From Datura wrightii (taxonomy: Eukaryota > Streptophyta > Magnoliopsida > Solanales > Solanaceae), in NCBI GenBank assembly GCA_035772735.1, contig JASDFA010000027.1, forward strand, positions 30,610,001 through 30,674,000: 64,000 nt of DNA, given 5' to 3'. The notes under the pieces were generated by a model. That model was not told the origin of the DNA, searched no databases, and saw nothing but the letters and a program-made list of their open reading frames with translations. Position 1 is the first letter of the stretch; each line of letters begins with the position of its first letter. This document shows positions 55,546 through 64,000 of this stretch, piece after piece. Made by a program: the position numbers and the translations under genes.

Positions 55546-56395
55546 CGAGATGATCTACCGGGAATCCCTCCCAAGCGGGAGATTGATTTTGGTATTGACC
55601 TTCTTCTCGATACTCAGTCTATCTATATTCCTCCTTATAGAATGGCTTTAGCCGAGCTAAAGGGATTGAAGGAGTAGTTGAAGGACCTTTTTTATAAGGG
55701 ATTCATCAGACCGAGCAAATCCCCATGGGGTGCACCAGTTCTCTTTGTCCGAAAGAAGGATGATTCTCTTCGTATGTATATTTATTATAGGCAATTGAGC
55801 AAGGTCACCATCAAGAACAAGTATCCTCTACCCAGGATTGATTATTTGTTTGACCAGCTTCAGGGTGCTAAGTGATTTTCGAAAATAGATCTCAGATCCA
55901 GATATCATCAGCTCAGGGTTCGGGAGGGTGATATCCTGAAAACATCCTTTGGGACACTGTATGATCATTATGAGTTTGTAGTTATGTCATTTGGACTAAC
56001 GAATGCTCCTGTGGGTTTTATGGATTTGATGAACAGGATGTTCAAGCCATACTTATATATGTTCATGATAGTGTTTATTGACGACATCCTAATATTCTCT
56101 CGGAGTGAGGAGGAACATGCCGCTCATTTGAGGGTGGTACTACAGACTTTGAAGGATCGCCAACTATATGCTAAATTCAGTAAATGTGAGTTTTGGTTGA
56201 ACTCTGTGGCATTTTTGGGTCATCTGGTGTCGAGTGAAGGCATAAAGGTGGACTCTCAAAAGATAGAAGTGGTAAAGAATTGGCCTAGACCGGTGAATCC
56301 TTCAGACATTCGGATTTCTTGGCTTTAGTTGGGTACTATCGGAGTTTTGTTGAGGGTTTTTCATCTATTGTAGTGCCATTGACCAAATTGGCCAA
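55546..56395 (+). pseudogene. pol: Tek-2 reverse transcriptase
   Basis: IPPKREIDFGIDLLLDTQS, FYKGFIRPSKSPWGAPVLF, VRKKDDSLRMYIYYRQL (usual C.DYRQLN altered), IDLRSRYHQLRV, FVVMSFGLTNAP, and the catalytic IVFIDDILIFSRSEEEHAAH with both Asp intact. Then SKCEFWLNSVAFLGHLVSSEG and NWPRPVNPSDIR, where a frame change (near 56320) breaks the FLGL.GYYR segment. Stops at 55676 and 55875. Confidence 0.92.
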
Positions 56396-56870
56396 AAGAA
56401 AGTGAAACTCCAATGGTCGGATGCTTGTAGAAGGAGCTTTCAGGAGTTGAAGACTCGACTTACCTCAGCATCAATGTTAATCCTACCTGAGGGTACCGAT
56501 GGGTTTCTGGTATATTTTGATGCTTTTAGAATCGGCCTTGGTTGTGTAATGATGCAGCATGGTAAAGTGATAGCATACGCTTCTAGATAGCTGAACGTGT
56601 ATGAAAAGAATTACCCGACCCATAATCTTGAATTGGCAGCGATGGTATTTTCATTGAAGATTTGGAGAAACTACTTGTACGGGGTCCATGTAGATGTGTT
56701 TACGGACCACAAGAGCCTATAATATGCGTTTACCCAGAAGTACCTAAATCTCCGCCAAAGGAGGTAGTTGGAGCTACTCAAGGATTATGATATGAGTGTC
56801 CTTTACCAGCTGGGTAAGGCTAATGTAGTAGCAGACACACTTAGTGAACTCTCTATGGAGATTCTTTCCC
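56396..56870 (+). pseudogene. pol: Tek-2 RNase H
   Basis: GTDGFLVYFDAFRIGLGCVM has the first Asp. HNLELAAMVFSLKIWRNYLYG has the Glu, VDVFTDHKSL the third acidic residue and GKANVVADTLSE the fourth. All four catalytic positions are present, but stops at 56588-56590, 56719 and 56766 interrupt. Confidence 0.9.
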
Positions 56871-57990
56871 ATGTAAATGAGGGGAGAAATGAGCTAGTGA
56901 AGGATGTGCATCGACTTGCAAGGTTGGGAGTTCATTTGGTTGACTTGACCGATGACGGTGTTATTGTTCGAAACGGATCAGAATCATCCTTGGTGACGGA
57001 TGTAAAATCTATAAAAGACGAGGACTCTATTTTGGTAAAGTTAAAGGAAGCCATTCAGTATTATAAGGTAGAGGTCTTCTCCAAAGAGGGAGATGGTGTG
57101 CTTTGATATCAGGGTCACTTATGTGTCCCAGACGTTGATGATTTGAGAAACTGGATATTGCATGAGGCTAACGGTTCCATATATTTGCTACATCCAGGTG
57201 CCACAAAGATGTACCGTGACCTATGGGAAGATTGGTGGAATGGCATGAAGAAGGACATTGCTGAATTTGTGGCTAAGTGCCCAAATTGTCAACAAGTGAA
57301 GTTTGAGCATTAGAGACCAAGGGGTGTACTTCAAGACATCAGCATTCCTACTTGGAAGTGGGAGGAGATCAATATGGACTTCATCACATGATTACCCCAC
57401 ACTCGTCGTCAGTATGACTCCATTTGGGTGATCGTGGACAGGTTGACCAAAGCCGCTCATTTTCTACTAATCAAAACCACTAATTCCGTAGAGGATTATG
57501 CCAAATTATACATCCGGGAGGTAGTTCGGTTGCATGGAGTGCCCTTTTCCATCATATCAGGAAGAGGTACCTAATTTACCTCTCACTTTTGGAGGTTGTT
57601 TCAAAAGGGACTTGGTACTCAAGTCAAGCTCAGTACAGCATTTCACTTGCTAACAGTTGGTCAAGCGGAGTGGAAAATTCAGACTCTCGACAACATGTTG
57701 AGAGCGTGTATGATTGACTTCAAGGGTAGTTGGGATGACCATTTGCCTCTTATTGAGTTTGCATACAATAATAGCTATCACTCCAGCATTCAGATTACTC
57801 TATTTGAGGCTCTCTATGGGCGGAGGTATAAATTGCCTATTGGTTGGTTTGAAGTCGGTGAAGCTGTGATGATAGGACCAAATTTAGTCCATGCGGCCAT
57901 GGAGAAAGTTCAGCTCATACGGAACAGGTTGAAAATAGCTCAAAGTCGCCAAAAGTCCTATGCTCATTTGAGAAGGTGTCTCCCATGAAG
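56871..57990 (+). pseudogene. pol: Tek-2 integrase
   Basis: Zinc domain: ILHEANGS, GATKMYRDLWEDWWNGMKKD, CPNCQQVK. Core: WEEINMDFIT has the first Asp; IISGRGT*F has Gly where the second catalytic Asp (ISDRGTQF) belongs; the Glu region is GQAEWKIQTLDNMLRACM, with W-K-I changes around the usual GQxERTIQ. Then FAYNNSYHSSIQITLFEALYG and AQSRQKSYA. The Asp-to-Gly change and stops make it inactive. Confidence 0.9.
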
Positions 57991-58340
57991 GGTGTGTTGA
58001 GGTTTGGAAAGAAAGGAAAACTCAACCCTCGTTATGTTGATCCCTACCGGATTGTGAAGCGGGTTGGCAAGGTGGCATATGAATTGGAGTTGCCCTCAGG
58101 ATTAGATTCTGTTCATCTTTCTTTTCATGTATCTCTCCTAAAAAAGTGTTTGGGGGATCCATCTCCAGTTGTTCCAGTTGACGGTGGCCTTAGTTATGAG
58201 GAGGTTCCGGTGGAAATATTGGATCGTCAGGTTTGAAGGCTAAGAAACAAGGAAGTATCTTCAGTTAAAGTTTTATGGAGGAATCAGCATGTTGAGGGAG
58301 CTTCGTCGGATGCCGAACCAGATATGATGGCTTGATACCC
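57976..58340 (+). pseudogene. pol: Tek-2 integrase C-terminus and chromodomain
   Basis: VLRFGKKGKLNPRYVDPYRIVKR is the GPY/F-type module. After SFHVSLLKKCLGDPS comes the chromodomain: YEEVPVEILDRQV, then past a stop (58234-58236) RLRNKEVSSVKVLWRNQHVEGASSDAE. A chromodomain is diagnostic of chromoviruses and is thought to steer integration to heterochromatin. Confidence 0.88.
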
Positions 58341-58402
58341 ATATTTATTCCTTACCGGCTCAGTTCCAACTTGAGGTATCATTTCTGCCCTAAAACTGTA
58401 TC

Positions 58403-58737
58403 TTCAGTGGTGAGTCCTCATCTCCCAAGGACTTCATCTTATCAGTTATCTTTGTATTTTCAGCTTTCAGACTTGTGGGTTTAGTTGGGGGTGTTGTCCC
58501 ATCAACCCGTCATATATGTTAGAGGCTTTCAGACTATATGTAGTAATCAACTTGTCATGCATTATGTAAATTTCCGGTTCCGATGCTATGTTATGATTAG
58601 ACTTCTGATATGTTATTATGTTAAGTCTTCCGCTTTGTTGATTGAGTTAGATGTACATTCATGCTATGGGTCGACTTGGAGTCTCTCAGTGCTCCTTGTC
58701 CCGTGTCTCGACCCGAGCCTTTGTTTGGGTCGTAACA
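58403..58737 (+). repeat. Tek-2 3' LTR, last 335 bp only
   Basis: Corresponds to 53226-53584 of the 5' LTR (TTCAGTGGTGAGTCCTCATC to GGGTCGTAACA). The rest of the LTR and the polypurine tract are deleted. Confidence 0.85.
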
Positions 58738-59117
58738 TGTGTTTTCTCCAAATTATTGAATTATCCATAGTTGCAAATATGTGTTATGTTTACATATTCT
58801 ATTTTTTCTTGAAAAAGAGTAATAAAATATGGGTTAGAAAACAGTCACGGGTATTTGGGTCTTCATTATGTGGGTTTTGGCTAGAGATAGCCAAAATCCG
58901 TTCTCAAACACCAATTAAAGAGTTGAGGATAGAGATAGTTTAAGTCTTGTCTAAGCCATAGTTGATGACTTAATTAAGACCTTGGTGTTTGAGAAAACCC
59001 AATAAAAAGGGAACCCAAGTGGTTGAGAAGCATCAAGAAACACCTTATCCATAGTTATTTATGTATGTGAGTAATAATTTGATTTTCTAGTTACTTATAA
59101 TCCAATCGATGCCCCAT

Positions 59118-60688
59118 TCATGTGCTATGAGTTTACAGATCTTTCGACGCTCAAAAATTAGAAAATAGCACAAACTTAGGTGTTTTTATATGGATATAAG
59201 GCACTTTTTTTATTGCAGGACAAATAAGTGTTGGTGCAAGAATGTGCAAAAGAAGCCTGAAAGTGTAGCAAATGGGCTAAAGTCACAGTCTCAGTACAAG
59301 TCGTAGGTTGATGGTACGAGCCATACTAAGAACTGTGAAAAGTTTTAGATGGATAAATTGTGAAGAGTGCAACCTATGACTCTCAGTACGAGTCATATAG
59401 TAATGGTACTAGCCGTAACACTGGGTCATGGAAATATTCAGAAGAATTGTACAATAGGCAGACTCCTGATACGGATAGACAGTACAAGTCGTAGTGGAGA
59501 GGTACGAATCATACCATCACCCTCATGACTAACTTCAGAAAAATTCAGAGTTCTCATAGTCAAGCCACGGAATCAAAGTACAACTCATAGGAAGTATGTA
59601 CGAGTCATACCAAGGTCCAACACTTAACCAAATTTCAGCAAGCCAAGGACTTACTAATAGTAGGTACGACACGTACAATCCTGCTATGGGTCGTAGGATC
59701 AATCATGGCTCAGGTGGCACCAGTTATGGAAAATCACCCTTTTAGCTTAGGAAAAGGATTCGTATGTCTGTATAAATACTTTTTATGTGTTATTTTCAAG
59801 AGAGAACTTTGGAAGTAGTTAGAGAAGGTTAGAAAGGAAGGAGAAACATAGAATTGAGTTGATTGACTTGTGATCAACCTTTTCTTCATTTCTTTCTTTA
59901 CCTTTGTGAATCATTCTTGAGTTATTTCAGATATAATAAAACAAGCTTTTTTGTATTATATTATATGTTTAATTATGAATGCATATCACAACTTTGAAAC
60001 TATGAGAGGCTAAAACCTCCATAGCTTGAGTTGTGGAAACCATGGTGGCTTAATGAGCTAGGGATACACAAAAGTGATTCAAAACCAATGTGAAATGCTT
60101 GTATTGTATTCTCTTCATGCTTAAACATTTCTTAATGGTGTACAACGTTAGGACTTGCCTGAATTCTTTACTTTCTTGAGCCTAGAGAGGCAGAGATTAG
60201 GAAAAGAGAATTACAACAAAATCTTGATCTTGATGACCGTTGTATTAACTTGAGCTGTAGTAGCAGGATAGTTAAATTTGGAGCAATTGATAACAGTTAA
60301 ATTTAAATCACTCATGAGATCTGACCTAGTGATTTAGTATAGTCATCCAATAGGGACGAACCAGTCATTTGGATGAACCCTAGTTATCAGTTCTACAAGT
60401 AAGCATTTGTATTGATCACATATGTATACCAGAAGTAGTTATGAACCCATGGGGAACACAAACCCTAGTTATTCTTGGCTCTTGATTTTACATCACAATT
60501 TCAATCATTATTTTAATTATTATTTCTTAAACCCCCAAATTGGAGTAACTAACCAACAAGTTCACTTACCCGCATTAGTCTAGATCTTCTATATTCCCTT
60601 TGAGTTCGACCCCAACCTCTTTGTTGGGTTCTTTATTCACAACGTCTTCTTTATACTTCAGCAGGAGGTGTGAGTTTGAGCGTTATCA
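59118..60688 (+). repeat. Ath-2p 5' LTR (1571 bp)
   Basis: Aligns with Ath-2m LTRs; start TCATGTGCTATG (TG decayed to TC), end GAGCGTTATCA. TATA box TATAAATAC at 59771-59779. TACGA/TCGTA words fill 59290-59700. Confidence 0.88.
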
Positions 60689-60693
60689 AAAAG

Positions 60694-60711
60694 TACTGCC
60701 ATTTTAGGGAA
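60694..60711 (+). other. Heavily decayed Asp-type primer-binding site (Ath-2p)
   Basis: TACTGCCATTTTAGGGAA, 5 bp after the LTR, aligns without gaps to the Asp site but matches only about half the positions. Called by location and by comparison with Ath-2m. Confidence 0.35.
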
Positions 60712-60887
60712 TATGGCTAACACTAGATTAATTGCTTGTATTTGACTTTTGGTAGTTATTTCCTTAATTACATTTTCTTTTTGTTTGTGATACCCACAGG
60801 TTGTTTCCCGGTAAATGCCAAGCACTCGGAGTAGTGGAAATCCCCTGATTTCGTTGAACCCAAAAAATTGAACGAACACTGCGCAGA

Positions 60888-62650
60888 ATGGAAAACGAAG
60901 AGCAGAGAGATGCCCGTATAGCTGAAGAAGCTAGGAAAGCCGAGCAAGCTCAGCAAGTTGCACATTAGGATGCGGAGGATGCCAGAGACGAGGTTGTTAA
61001 CGTTGGTCGACACGGGGGAGGGGGGGCAACAGAGGTCATAGATTTTCCCCTCAGTTCTTCGATGATGAGGACCCAAACATTGATGAAGTTGGGTCAACTG
61101 GAGCAATTGTACCACCACCACTGCCCGTTGGGGCAAACTTTGACATCACGAGCACCATGATTCAACTGTTAAACATGAAAGGGGTGTTTAGTGGTCACAC
61201 AATGGATGACGTCAACCTACACCTAATGAACTTTGTTGGAATAGGAAAGGCTTATAGGCTGCCTGAAGTTAGCCAAGATGCCATCAAACTCAGGCTTTTC
61301 CCCTTTTCTCTTTCAGGGAAAGCCACATTATGGTTATCGGAGTTTCCCAATGACTCCATAACCAACTGGAGGGAACTTAGCAATCCTTCTTGTAGAGATT
61401 CTTTCCACCCTCCAGAATGTTGCAGCTCAAGGATCAGATTTACAATTTTCGACAACTTAAAATTGAGGCACTTCATGAAACCTGGTTGAGGTTTAAGAAG
61501 AAGTTCACAAAGTGCCCAAACCATAGAATTTCATATGATAGTTTGTTGGAAATTTTCTACCGTTCTTTAAACAATAGCACAAAAGTTGTAGTAGACATAG
61601 TGGCAGGAAGAGCATTGATGAGTCACGCTTGGGAGCAAGATGCTACTATTCTTGATCGAGTGACTAAAACAAACAAGGCATGACATACCCAGGAGGCAGA
61701 TGCAGCGGCTGGTACATATGTTGTTTGTTCGACTGCAGACCAATGAATGAAGAAAGAAGAAAGCGATCAGGAGTTTCCTCATATGCACACATCGTTGGAT
61801 TTGCTTACAAAGCACATTATGGGAGCTGGAGTCAAAAAGGTAAAATGCGGTGGGGACACAAGGACTGGAGCCAGGGGAAAACCACTCTAATTCTGAGGAG
61901 GAGGCAAATTTCCTGGACAACCAGGTGGTGGGTTGTCGAGCCAACTCCCAAGCGTTTGGACAAGACAATTGGCGCCAAGCTTCTGGAAACTAAGGTCAGA
62001 ACCAATAACGAGATAACTACAATTAGAATGGGTAGAGAGACAGGAGCAGAGGTCATGAGTGCGAAGGAGAATGGAGAAGGAATGATGGTTATTGCAACGA
62101 CCGAGCTGGAATATATGTGCCTCCCAATGCACGGGAGGGGGAGGCTAGACAGTCAATTCTAGAGAGCATGATGGATGAGATGCTGAAAAAGGTGAGGTCC
62201 ACTGATGATCAGTTGAAGGAATTTTGAGGTGATATATCAAGCATGGGCAAGAGAGTAGAGTCTCATGCAACAACCATCAAACAGATTGAAAAATAGCTAG
62301 GGAAACTGTCGGCATCACTGATCCTTAGACAAAAGGGTACACTACCTAGCAACACCGTCCAAAACCCAAAAAATGATGGCTATTGCATGGCAGTGATGAC
62401 TAGGAGTGGTAAGACCACAATTGATCCCCCTCTATCGGTTGTAGTTGATCGGAAGAAAGAAAGCGTAGTTGAAGATGATGACAATGATGTTGTGATGGAA
62501 GGTGCTGAGAATGCTGAGTTGCTTGGGGCCCCAACTGGTGAAAAAGGGTTTGAAGATGAACAAGGTGCAACACAAATTTCCAAGGCCATCCCAAGACCAC
62601 CACCACTGTTCCCCTAAAGAATGAAGAAGAAGGCGGAGAATGGTAAGTTC
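60888..62650 (+). pseudogene. gag: Ath-2p gag
   Basis: ATG at 60888 starts MENEEQRDARIAEEARKAEQ, a charged helical N-terminus. A frame change in a G-run near 61015-61026 leads to the core frame from 61157: MIQLLNMKGVFSGHTMDD, NFVGIGKAYRLPEVSQDAIK, RLFPFSLSGKATLWLSEFPN, then after another shift LETWLRFKKKF-type sequence and STKVVVDIVAGRALMS. The later part includes EEEANFLDNQVVG (the Ath-3a target in Ath-2m), ESMMDEMLKKV, and CMAVMTRSGKTTIDPP. No clear zinc knuckle seen. Multiple stops. Confidence 0.85.
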
Positions 62651-62786
62651 CAGAAATTTTTGTCAATGCTCAAACAATTATTTGTGAACATACCATTGGT
62701 TGAGGCATTGGAACAAATTTCGGGATATGCTAAGTTCATGAAGAACCTGGTGACGAAGAACAGATTCGTGAGTTAGAGTCTGTAGA

Positions 62787-63303
62787 TAATGTACACCACT
62801 ATAGTGCCATAGCTACACGAGTCCTAGCCCATAAGAAGGAAGATTTGTGTGCTTTCACTACCCCTTGCACCATTGGCAATGTCGAGTTCGCAAAGGTACT
62901 TTGTGATCTGGGAGAAAGCATCAATCTGATGCCATTGGCTGTGTTCAAGATGTTGGGCTTTGGAGTCCCCACACCGAATACAATGCGGTTACTGATGGCC
63001 GATAGAATTATGAAGAATCCTGTAGGAATCCCGTTTGATGTTCTTGTAAAAATTGACAGATTCATATTCTAAGAAGACTTTGTGATCCTGGATTGCGAGG
63101 TCGATTATGAGGTTCCCATCATTCTTGGGTTACCATTCTTTGCTAATAGGAGGGCCTTAGTGGATGTAGAGGATGGCCGACTAAAATTCATACTGAATAA
63201 AGAAGAGGTCACTTTCAACATCTACCGACCAATGCAGCAACAGAAGGAGTATAGTGTAGTTTCTACAATAGATGATGAATCTGAATTCCTTGATGAAGTC
63301 TAA
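62787..63303 (+). pseudogene. pol: Ath-2p protease
   Basis: NVEFAKVLCDLGESINLMPL: the catalytic Asp is kept, with Ala-to-Glu beside it (usual DLGASIN). One stop at 63070-63072, then FVILDCEVDYEVPIILGLPFFANRRALVDV. The frame ends at 63301-63303, 31 bp before the first AGGCAA hairpin. Ath-2m retains the opposite defect (Asp changed to Tyr). Confidence 0.88.
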
Positions 63304-63334
63304 GTAGTCAAGAGACTTGTTAAATCAGGAACTT

Positions 63335-63352
63335 CTTGGGAGGCAACCCAAG
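63335..63352 (+). other. AGGCAA-loop hairpin 1 (Ath-2p)
   Basis: CTTGGG-AGGCAA-CCCAAG: perfect 6-bp stem. Confidence 0.72.
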
Positions 63353-63420
63353 TGGTGGCTTGGTGAATTCTGAGTAACCGGGCCACCTGCGTCGTGCCGC
63401 GACATTAAATCAAGCGCTTA

Positions 63421-63436
63421 TTAGGAGGCAACCTAA
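63421..63436 (+). other. AGGCAA-loop hairpin 2 (Ath-2p)
   Basis: TTAGG-AGGCAA-CCTAA: 5-bp stem, with upstream GACATTAAATCAAGCGCT matching the phrase before the Ath-1 hairpin at 4096-4114. Confidence 0.68.
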
Positions 63437-64000
63437 GTGATTTAAGTAATGTGTATATTGTGTGCAGGAAAATCAAAAACTGGTGGCAGAAGACTACTAG
63501 AAAGCAGGTGCTATGACTCTCAGTACAACTCATTAAAGGGTTGTACGAGTGGTAGCATGAATCATGGTAAGGATCAGAGATTGTTCTTAAGCAAAGGAGT
63601 TCAGGGTACGATTGGTCCTACGACTCGTAACTCCATTGTACGACTTGTAGAATTTATTGTTCCTATGAACCATGAAAGTTATGCAAGGTAAAGACCTACA
63701 AGTCATAGTACGGACCGTACCCACGTGGTACAAGTCATAAGATGCACTCATAGGTCCCTAGATATGTTTTTCAATTCTCTGAACTACGGGTCCAAGGGAT
63801 GAGTCGTGGGGCTTTCCTACGACTCGTGGTACGAGTCGTGACAGGTCAAAATCCTAGTAATTACCCGACTCGGCCCAGATTTTTAAAATCTGCCCCCTCA
63901 CTTATTTAAAATTCAAACCTAAATTGACTCTTCTCCCATGCGATCCTAACCGAAGTCACGAAATACACTCACGACTCCCTCACACCCATAACTCAAAAAG
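63437..64000 (+). other. Ath-2p spacer upstream of the expected aORF
   Basis: Non-coding. TACGAGTCGT / ACGACTCGT words repeat at 63500-63850, as in this family's LTR. Then TTATTTAAAATTC near 63902 (TATA-like) and a C-rich leader, matching the order in Ath-2m. The aORF itself would lie beyond the window. The ORF 63449-63691 is not recognisable. Confidence 0.5.

Larger units (their letters stand above)
51685..58737 (+). mobile_element. Tek-2: Tekay/Del-type chromovirus with chromodomain
   Basis: 5' LTR 51685-53584, Met primer site 53589-53600, gag, protease, RT, RNase H, integrase, chromodomain, and only the last 335 bp of the 3' LTR (58403-58737). Inserted in array B LTR 5. TGTGT occurs on both sides (51683-51687 and 58738-58742) but overlaps the TG start, so the exact target duplication is unclear. 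Every gene has stops or frame changes. Confidence 0.9.
34897..59117 (+). repeat. Array B: tandem LTR-spacer array, ~1.72 kb period
   Basis: Five LTR copies (~1445-1450 bp when complete) alternate with four spacers of 274-275 bp: LTR 1 34897-36177 (5' end missing), LTR 2 36453-37897, LTR 3 38172-48897 (holds Ath-3b), LTR 4 49173-50622, LTR 5 50897-59117 (holds Tek-2, cut by Ath-2p). LTRs start TGATGAGTTGG and end GTCATCA; spacers end in a polypurine tract AAGTTTGGGGG. Without the two insertions the array is about 7.9 kb. No coding capacity. It looks like a non-autonomous LTR element multiplied by LTR-LTR recombination. Confidence 0.88.
50897..59117 (+). repeat. Array B LTR 5, interrupted by Tek-2 and cut by Ath-2p
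   Basis: About 790 bp to 51684-51687, resuming at 58738 (TGTGTTTTCTCC) and ending at 59117 within GATGCCCCAT, where the Ath-2p LTR begins. The last ~280 bp of the LTR should lie to the right of the window. Confidence 0.85.
59118..64000 (+). mobile_element. Ath-2p: Athila-type element, 5' part, runs off the window
   Basis: Plus-strand relative of Ath-2m: LTR 59118-60688, decayed Asp primer site, gag, protease, two AGGCAA hairpins and the start of the motif-rich spacer. No RT follows the protease. Inserted into array B LTR 5. Confidence 0.9.

Noticed and set aside
51683..58742. Clean TGTGT target duplication for Tek-2
   Set aside because: The five bases overlap the expected TG start of the LTR (51685), so the match may be chance; recorded as uncertain.
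34897..59117. CRISPR-like or simple satellite array
   Set aside because: Repeat units are ~1.72 kb and have LTR features (TG...CA ends, polypurine tract); this is an LTR array in a plant genome.

Overview
This is plant nuclear DNA made almost entirely of LTR retrotransposons. I see no host gene, tRNA, rRNA or CRISPR array in 64 kb. The evidence is Ty3/gypsy gag, protease, RT, RNase H, integrase and chromodomain reading frames of two lineages: Tekay/Del-type chromoviruses with an initiator-Met tRNA primer site, and Athila-type elements with an Asp tRNA primer site. Long LTRs, precise 5-bp target duplications and heavy C-to-T decay (CAG to TAG) also fit. The style suggests pericentromeric heterochromatin of an asterid eudicot, perhaps Solanaceae, but the species is an inference.

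Labels used below. Tek-0, Tek-1 and Tek-2 are Tekay-type elements. Ath-1 is an Athila-type element with pol. Ath-2m (minus strand) and Ath-2p (plus strand) are a second Athila family. Ath-3a and Ath-3b are two complete copies of a third Athila family. 'Array B' is a tandem LTR array. 'aORF' is an additional open reading frame downstream of gag-pol.

Layout: 1-1080 Tek-0 fragment (minus); 1086-1960 tail of an Ath-2 LTR; 1961-7781 Ath-1 (end of RT, RNase H, integrase, aORF remnant); 7782-34897 Tek-1, split by Ath-2m (13214-33789, duplication TTTAC), which is itself split by Ath-3a (21268-30972, duplication CTATC); 34897-59117 array B, five LTRs separated by four ~275-bp spacers (~1.72 kb period), split by Ath-3b (39517-48791, duplication CCAAT) and Tek-2 (51685-58737); 59118-64000 Ath-2p, running off the right edge.

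The most interesting feature is the architecture shared by Ath-2 and Ath-3. Both have LTR, primer site, gag and protease but no RT, RNase H or integrase. A small hairpin with an AGGCAA loop follows directly after the protease stop, then a spacer with palindromes also found in the family's own LTR, then (in Ath-3) a probable 5'-leader intron, then the aORF. Ath-1 keeps the same order but has RT-RNase H-integrase before the hairpin. Pol has therefore been lost cleanly while the hairpin, spacer palindromes and aORF were kept. This suggests a trans-mobilised, non-autonomous system whose aORF and RNA structures matter. Two further structures flank the polypurine tract: a hairpin with a (G/A)GGA loop just upstream, and a palindrome in the first bases of U3.
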